NCBI GenBank assembly: GCA_946534745.1
Contig: CAMNDA010000179.1
Span: forward strand, 1 to 7,773
DNA: 7,773 bases
Origin: an uncultured Verrucomicrobiota bacterium
GTDB taxonomy: Bacteria; Verrucomicrobiota; Kiritimatiellia; RFP12; UBA3636
Direction: 5' to 3'
The notes under the pieces are model-generated. The model was not told the origin of the DNA and did no database searches. It worked only from the letters and a program-made list of their open reading frames with translations. Shown piece after piece: positions 1 through 5,200 of the stretch (position 1 is its first letter; each line of letters begins with the position of its first letter). Made by a program: the position numbers and the translations under genes.

Positions 1-1904
1 GCGAGGACGATCTTCGCGCCTGGGCGGAGGGTGCGGAGGCCGACCCAGACGAGGGACTCGCCGTCGGCGTCCCACGTGTCGACCTCGAAGTGGAGCGGGG
101 TCCCGTCGCCGTCGAAGAACGCCATCTGCGCCGGATCGGCGACCTTGCCCTCCGGAACGCGGACGAGGACGGGGAACCACGCTTCGTCGCCGCCGTCGTA
201 GCCCGCGACCGTGTAGGTCAGCTGGCGCCCGAAGCCGGACGGCGCGGGCGGGGTCCACTGGGAGATCGTCGCGGTCGCGGAGGCGGCGGAGCCGGCGACG
301 AGGAAGAGGCCGTTGCGCGCGGTCGAGAGGACGAGCGTCGTGGCGGTCTCCGTCGGAAGGTCGACCAGCGCCTCGACGTCCACGGTCGCGGAGGAGGCGC
401 CGTCGGGGATCGTCACGGAGCGCGGAAGCTCGCGGTAGTTCAGGAACTCCTCGGCCGTCCCGGAGACCGAGAAGGGCACGACGAGCTCGCCGTCGGTCCC
501 CGTGCGCGAGAACGTGAAGGAGCCGGTGCCGCCGTTCTCGGAGAACGCGGCCGGGGCGGCGACGGAGACGGCGCCGTTGAAGAACGTGCCGTGGCCCTCG
601 CGGAAGGTCGTGCCGCGCGCGTTCACGCCGAGGATGCCGAACGAGTAGGTGTGGTTGGCCGGAAGCGAGGCCGGGACGGTGATCGTGTGGTAGACGGACG
701 GGTCGCCGGAGACGCCGGTCGCGATCGAGTTGGTGTACGCGGCGCCGTCCGCGCGGCGGAAGACGGCGTAGAGGGCGACGCCCTCGCCCGAGGAGAGGTT
801 CCCGCGGAACGCGAACGCACCGCCGGACTGGGTGACGACCGGCGCGTCGTCGAAGACGGGCGCGCCCTCGACGGGCGGATGGCCGGGAAGCAAGGCCAGC
901 CACACCTGGCCTTTGTGGGTGTTTCCCGTCGGCGTGACGCGCCATACGTCGGCGTCGGCCGCTTTGTTTCCGATCGTGTAGCTGGTGCGTTTGAGAAGAT
1001 TCGTCCAGCCGTCGAGATAGTCGACATAGACCCAGTTCGTCACGCACGCGCCGGCATTGTCGGTCCAGAAGGCGTTGGATTGGAAGGAGTTCGGCGCCGG
1101 GCCGAGCCACGTGACGGAATGAAGGGCGTCGCACCGTTCGAAAACGCCCTGGGTCGCGTATTTCTGGCGGACCACCACGCCTTTCGCGCCGAACTCCCGA
1201 AGCATCGGACCGATGGTGACGGCCGTGATGTGCTCGCATCGGTTGAACGCGCCGCTCTGGATGACCTCGACGCCGCGAAGCTCGACTTCGCCCTGCAAAT
1301 CCATGTGCAAGTTCTCGTCGTATTGGTCGTTGTGGCCGAAGGCGGTCGTTTCGACGACCTTCAGCGACGCGGGGAGCTGCGAGTCGAAGGACGTCGTCCC
1401 GAAGTCGGACATAAAGGCGCTGGCGCCGACGCGCTGCAGGTCGTGGGAGAGGCGGAAGCCGGGCATCGCGGTCACGTTGCCGAACGCACCGATGCCGATG
1501 TTCGTGACGGTGGACAGGTCGAGGATCCCGTCCGGGGCCGTCAGCAGGTCCTTGTTGTTGTAGAACGCCATGTTTGCGACGCTCGTGATGGTCCACGGGA
1601 CGTCGTCGCCCGCCGCGTAGATGGGCTTCGCCAGGTCCACCGGACCGGAGTAGACGCCGTTGCGGTCGGCTCGCGCGGTCGTGTTGTCGTTGCCGTAGTT
1701 CGTCGTGTGGCGCCCGAGCATGAGCGTGTGGTCGGCGGCGTTCTCGACCGTGACCCGGAGCGTGTTGTCCGGCAGGTCCGCGTCGGAGATCGTGGCCTTC
1801 GCGCCGTTGTTGGCGAGATTCTGGCCGCTGTCGGCGGCGAGGAGCCAGTTCGCGGCGTGCGCGGGAATCGCGAGGACGAGGAGGAGGGGGAGGTATGTTT
1901 TCAT
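1..1904 (-). CDS. Secreted BspA-type leucine-rich repeat protein with Fn3-like, Calx-beta-like and DUF2341-like domains (3' partial)
   Basis: Reading the minus strand from the ATG at 1904-1902, I find 634 codons with no stop before the left edge, so the C-terminus is missing. The start is supported by a clear signal peptide (MKTYLPLLLVLAIPAHAA) directly after it. Domain order: signal peptide 1-18; N-terminal segment to about 104; leucine-rich repeats of the BspA/TpLRR (LRR_5) kind at about 105-280, with phased AF or VF pairs ending at residues 114, 141, 164, 189, 220, 255 and 279; a linker to about 345; an Fn3-like domain 348-443; a Calx-beta-like domain 447-550 (SGTAEEFLNY followed by SVTIPDGASSATV); and the start of a DUF2341-like domain from about 562 (FPVLVRVPEG, then FFDGDGTPLHFEVDTWDADG, then WVGL). 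BspA-type repeats mediate binding to host or matrix proteins in known cases; DUF2341 usually precedes a concanavalin-like fold. The role here is inferred to be extracellular binding. It follows the large gene by 57 bases on the same strand and in the same frame. No ribosome binding site is visible. Confidence 0.9.
   Translation of the reverse strand, partial: MKTYLPLLLVLAIPAHAANWLLAADSGQNLANNGAKATISDADLPDNTLRVTVENAADHTLMLGRHTTNYGNDNTTARADRNGVYSGPVDLAKPIYAAGDDVPWTITSVANMAFYNNKDLLTAPDGILDLSTVTNIGIGAFGNVTAMPGFRLSHDLQRVGASAFMSDFGTTSFDSQLPASLKVVETTAFGHNDQYDENLHMDLQGEVELRGVEVIQSGAFNRCEHITAVTIGPMLREFGAKGVVVRQKYATQGVFERCDALHSVTWLGPAPNSFQSNAFWTDNAGACVTNWVYVDYLDGWTNLLKRTSYTIGNKAADADVWRVTPTGNTHKGQVWLALLPGHPPVEGAPVFDDAPVVTQSGGAFAFRGNLSSGEGVALYAVFRRADGAAYTNSIATGVSGDPSVYHTITVPASLPANHTYSFGILGVNARGTTFREGHGTFFNGAVSVAAPAAFSENGGTGSFTFSRTGTDGELVVPFSVSGTAEEFLNYRELPRSVTIPDGASSATVDVEALVDLPTETATTLVLSTARNGLFLVAGSAASATATISQWTPPAPSGFGRQLTYTVAGYDGGDEAWFPVLVRVPEGKVADPAQMAFFDGDGTPLHFEVDTWDADGESLVWVGLRTLRPGAKIVL
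3..221 (-). other. DUF2341-like domain (cut by the window edge)
   Basis: The last 73 codons before the edge contain FPVLVRVPEG, AQMAFFDGDGTPLHFEVDTW, and SLVWVGLRTLRPGAKIVL. This fits the DUF2341 pattern 'FPVLVRL ... DLRFtDadGt.L.yEvDtW... WVkvP.l...t.I'. In known proteins it precedes a concanavalin-like domain and is common in large secreted bacterial proteins. The rest lies outside the window. Confidence 0.7.
255..566 (-). other. Calx-beta-like domain
   Basis: Residues 447-550 include AAFSENGGTGSFTFSRTG, then SVSGTAEEFLNYRELP, SVTIPDGASSATVDVEAL and ETATTLVLST. These follow the Calx-beta order: a Glu-containing first strand, 'SGTAxxxxDY', 'vtIPaGxxsatv', then a Glu before a 'vxLxL' strand. 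In that family acidic residues bind calcium. The usual 'DDxxxE' is here LPTETA, so calcium binding may be weakened. Confidence 0.65.
576..863 (-). other. Fn3-like domain of the LRR protein
   Basis: Residues 348-443 read as a beta domain that includes FAFRGNLSSGEGVALYAVF and ends with LPANHTYSFGILGVNARGTT, the same type of late strand as the Fn3-like repeats of the neighbouring gene. Assignment is by pattern only. Confidence 0.5.
1065..1592 (-). repeat. BspA/TpLRR-type leucine-rich repeats
   Basis: About seven irregular repeats are marked by AF or VF pairs, as in VANMAF, IGAF, VGASAF, VETTAF, IQSGAFNRC and GVFERC. They alternate with strand segments such as ITAVTIGPMLREFG and LHSVTWLG. The 'AFxxCxxLxxVxI' pattern is the hallmark of the LRR_5 class of Treponema and Bacteroides surface proteins. 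Spacing between repeats is uneven (23 to 35 residues), so insertions are present. Confidence 0.75.
1851..1904 (-). other. Sec signal peptide of the leucine-rich repeat protein
   Basis: Residues 1-18 have a Lys at position 2, a hydrophobic core (YLPLLLVLAIP) and an AHAA end that fits a signal peptidase I site, with cleavage likely after AHA or the following Ala. There is no Cys after the core, so this is not a lipoprotein signal. It fixes the start codon and shows that the product is exported. Confidence 0.85.
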
Positions 1905-1945
1905 GGGAGTGACGGGTGACGGGTGACGGGTGACGAGTGACGAGT
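1905..1945 (-). repeat. Tandem heptamer repeat ACYCGTC directly upstream of a start codon
   Basis: On the minus strand there are five consecutive heptamers: two of ACTCGTC (1945-1939, 1938-1932) then three of ACCCGTC (1931-1925, 1924-1918, 1917-1911), followed by a degenerate ACTCCC that touches the ATG at 1904. The only variation among full copies is one C/T position. This resembles the short tandemly repeated heptamers found in intergenic regions of some bacteria such as cyanobacteria. Whether it is dispersed in this genome cannot be seen from one copy. It occupies the position where a Shine-Dalgarno sequence would normally be. Confidence 0.9.
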
Positions 1946-1961
1946 GGAAAGTTGCGGCGGC
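1905..1961 (-). other. Short intergenic spacer between the two minus-strand genes
   Basis: The spacer of 57 bases runs from the TAG of the large gene to the ATG of the leucine-rich repeat gene. It contains the heptamer repeat and 16 further bases. I see no AGGAGG-like ribosome binding site, no clear -35/-10 pair and no hairpin followed by a T run. The spacing suggests co-transcription. The length is a multiple of three and contains no stop, so both genes share one reading frame. Confidence 0.8.
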
Positions 1962-2273
1962 CTATTTTTCGAGGCCCTCGATCTGGGAGAGGTGGTCGAC
2001 GAGCTGGGACTCCTCCTCGGCGGCGACGATCACGACGAACTTCGTGTCTTCGTTCTCCGAGAGGAGCGTGAAGGTCCGGTACTCGCCCGAACCCGAGACG
2101 ACGGCGGTCTTGTCGCGGACGTAGTCGCCGTCGACAGTCGCGCCCGTGTAGACGCCGTAGACGGCGTCGGGCGACGCGTTGTCGATCGAGACGGAGAAGA
2201 CGTCCTGGCCCTGCGCGTTCTTGCCGAAGCCGAGCGCGGAGCCGTCCGCGGACTGCGAGCCGAACTCGGGCTT
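1962..2273 (-). other. C-terminal domain of unknown family
   Basis: The last 103 residues contain VFSVSIDNASPDAVYGVYTG, a TVDGDYV stretch, then TKFVVIVAAEEES and a charged amphipathic tail. It ends in a small helix-like segment (QLVDHLSQIEGLEK). It could be a terminal capping or sorting domain; no known sorting motif is visible. Confidence 0.4.
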
Positions 2274-5200
2274 CTCGAACCGGCCGGCGACGCGCGCCTT
2301 GTAGAAGCCCCGGAAGTCGCCGATCTTGCCGCCGCCGGAGAAGCCGACGCCGCCGACGGTCGTCGTGCCGGCGGGCAGCGGGAACCACTGGCGGCCGTCC
2401 GCGTCGGCGAGGACCGTTTCGCCGACCGTGTAGCGTATCGCAGGCGCGTTCGCGCCCGAGAGCGCGACCTCCATCTTCCACGCGACGGTTTCGCCCGCCT
2501 CGGGGGCGGCCCCCTCGAGGGAGACCCACCCGTCGCGCGTCCAGCCCATCGGACCGGCTTCGACGAAGACGAGGCCGCCGCGCGTGCCGGACGGCGCCTC
2601 GACGGCCGCCGAGCCCACGGAGACGACGGTCGAGCCGCGGACCGTGATGTCGGCGCCCGCCTTCACCGGCTTCGTCGGCGCGAAGCGCAGGAGGGAGGTC
2701 CCCTCGTCCGGAGGGACGAGCGAGAGCCGCGCGCCGTCGAAGGCCGATTCGTCGCCCGCCGGGCGCGTCCAGGAGCCGCCGGACTTCGAGACGGCGCCCG
2801 CGACGTTCCAGGAGGTGCCTGTCGCGTAGCCGTCCTCGCCCCAGCGGACGTTGAACCAGTCCTCGGAGACGCGCGTCGTGAACGAGCCGCCGCTCTCGAC
2901 CGAACAGCCGCTCGCCGTCGCGGTGAAGAGGAAGACGTGCTTCACGCCCGGCTCGACCGTCTCGGTGTGCGAGAAGGAGCCGGTTTCCGCGACGTCGGAC
3001 CAGGTGCGCACCGCAACGCCGTCGAGCTCGAGCACGATCTCGGCCGGCGGATAGAGCAGGGTCGTCAGATCGACGGACATCGTGACGTAGCGCCCGGTGT
3101 CGCCCTCGGCGACGGACGCCGGTCCGAGGACGAGCGGCGGTACGGAGGTGCGGAACGTGCCGGTCGCCTGCGTCTCCATGCCGTTGGAGCCGACGGCGAC
3201 GACGCTCCAGGCGTAGAGGGTCCCGGACGCTAGATCGCGGAAGTTGAAGGACCTCGTTCCGGTCGCGTCCACGGTTTCGGAGATCTCGTTGCCGCCGGGG
3301 CAGCCGTCCCCGCAGTCGATGCGGACCGTGAGCGTCACCATGTCGCTTCCGCCGCCGAGGTCGAGGACCGGTACGGAGAGCCTCGCCGTGTCGAGTCCGG
3401 CCTCGACCGAGACTTCGCCGAGGACGGGAGCGCCGAGGACCAGCGTCGCGAAGGACGCGGTCGCGGTCGACGAGAGTCCCGAGGGAGCGCCGGTCAGCGT
3501 CGCCCTGAGGTAGTAGGTCTTCCCGGGCTCCAGCTCGGAGAGCAGGAACGCCACGTCGCCCGTCTTGGCCGTCGTCTGCGTGCCGACCGTCGTCGCGCCC
3601 GTCATCGCGGCGTTCTCCGCGATCTCGAGCTTGACGGAGACGGACGTCGCGTTGTCGCCGAGCGTGGTGACGTGCACCGTCGCGGTCGCTCCGTCGAACG
3701 TGATGGAGGCCACCTCCAGCGTCGCGGCCGGGCCCTGCGCGCCGGGCGTCGTGAACTCCACGGTTTCGGAGTAGCCGACGAGTCCGGAGGGCGAGCCGGT
3801 GAACACCGCGCGCGCGTAGTACTTCGTCTCGCCCGCGAGGCCGGTCAGCGCCAGGACCTGCGATCCGGCCGCGGTCGCCGCGGTTCCGTTCACGGTCTTC
3901 TTCGAGGAGAAGGCCGCGTCGGTCGCGTACTCGACGGCCACCGCGCACGACGTCGCGTCGTCGCCCAGCGAGACGAGCGCCACGGTCGCGGTCGCGGAGG
4001 CGCGCCCCACGTTCGAGACGCGCAGCGTGCCGGAGGGCGGCTCCACGGTGCCCGTCACGAACGAGGCGTCGGTGTTCGTCGCGGAGAGGCCGTTGGAGCC
4101 CGTCACGACGACCTTGACGAAGTAGGCCGTCCCCTGCGCCAGGCCCGTGACCGTGAAGCTCGAGGTTCCGGCGGCCGCGATCGTCGCGGTCTTGTCCGGC
4201 GTCGACCCGAACGAGCCGGTCGAGACGTAGACCGCGATCGTGGCGCTGTCGCTCCCCTGCCCCAGCGACGAGACGTTCACGACGATCGTACCGGAGGTCG
4301 CGCCCGCGGACGAGGCCGTCACGGACGCGATCACGGGCGGCGTGTAGGCCGGCGTCGTGAACGAGACGGCCTCCGTGACCGTGACGAGGCCGAGCGCGCT
4401 GCCGGTCAGGCGCGCGCGGACGTAGTACGTCCGGCCGGGCTGGAGCCCGGTCAGCGAGAAGTTCTGCGAGCCGGGCGCGGAGACCGCCGTGCCGGTCTTC
4501 GAGAGCGGCTCCGTGAAGGCCTGGTCGGTCGCGTATTCGAGCACAACCGCGACCGTGCCGGTCTCGTCGCCCTTGCTCGTCACGTTCACCGTCGCCGTGT
4601 TCGACGTGAACGTCGGCGTCCCCACGGTCACCGCGCCGGCCGGAGCCTGGCGCACGACCTGCGGCGTGAACTTCACCGGGTCGGTCCACTGGTCGTAGGT
4701 TCCGGACGCGTTGTAGAGCCGCGCGGAGACGTACCAGTCCACGCCGGGCTCGACCTCGATGCCCGCGAAGGTCCCGCTCTTGATCGTGGCGCCCTCGCCC
4801 ACGGACCCGACGACGACGGTCTTCTCCCACCGGTCCTCGAAGTACCACGCGTTCGGCGAGCGCGAGGCGTAGAGCTTCAGCGTGAGGCCGTCCATCGACG
4901 AGTCGAGCCGGACGGGCACCGTGAGCGAGTCGGTCGTCCAGCTCGCCGGCTGGTCGAGGAACGCCATCTCGCCGAGCTTGCCGCGGGCGCGGAAGAGGTG
5001 GCGGTCGCCCGCGTCCAGGAGCTGCTTCCACTGCGAGGCGTTGGACGAGGTGACGGACGAGAGCCCGTTCGTGTTCCACGCCGTGCCGTAGCGCAGGCTC
5101 GTGAACGGCGAGCCCGAGTTCCACGGGTTGCCGCAGGCGCCCGCGCCGTTGCCGTTGCTGCCCACCGCGATCGCGATGTCGTGCCAGCCCGTCGTCGTCG

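Noticed and set aside
623..1027. Minus-strand open frame of 134 codons
   Set aside because: It lies in another frame inside the LRR gene; its Ser/Arg/Thr/Pro-rich product is typical of an out-of-frame reading of GC-rich DNA.
90..1919. Plus-strand open frame of 609 codons
   Set aside because: It is antisense in codon register to the LRR gene. Its length follows from G/C-ending codons on the other strand, and the product is low-complexity with no domain or signal peptide.
1905..1945. CRISPR-like or phase-variation reading of the heptamers
   Set aside because: There are no spacers, so it is not a CRISPR array. The repeat lies after the stop and before the start, so slippage would not switch either frame off; only an effect on initiation remains possible.
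1962..1964. TAG recoded as a sense codon
   Set aside because: A clear signal peptide starts 19 codons later, and the large protein ends with a plausible terminal domain, so a normal stop is the simpler explanation.
1956..1975. Possible hairpin around the TAG of the large gene (GGCCT, loop, AGGCC)
   Set aside because: The stem is only five base pairs, overlaps the stop codon and is not followed by a T run, so it does not make a convincing terminator.
1944..3233. Plus-strand open frame of 429 codons
   Set aside because: It is a codon-aligned antisense shadow of the large minus gene, rich in Arg, Ala, Gly and Asp, without recognisable domains.
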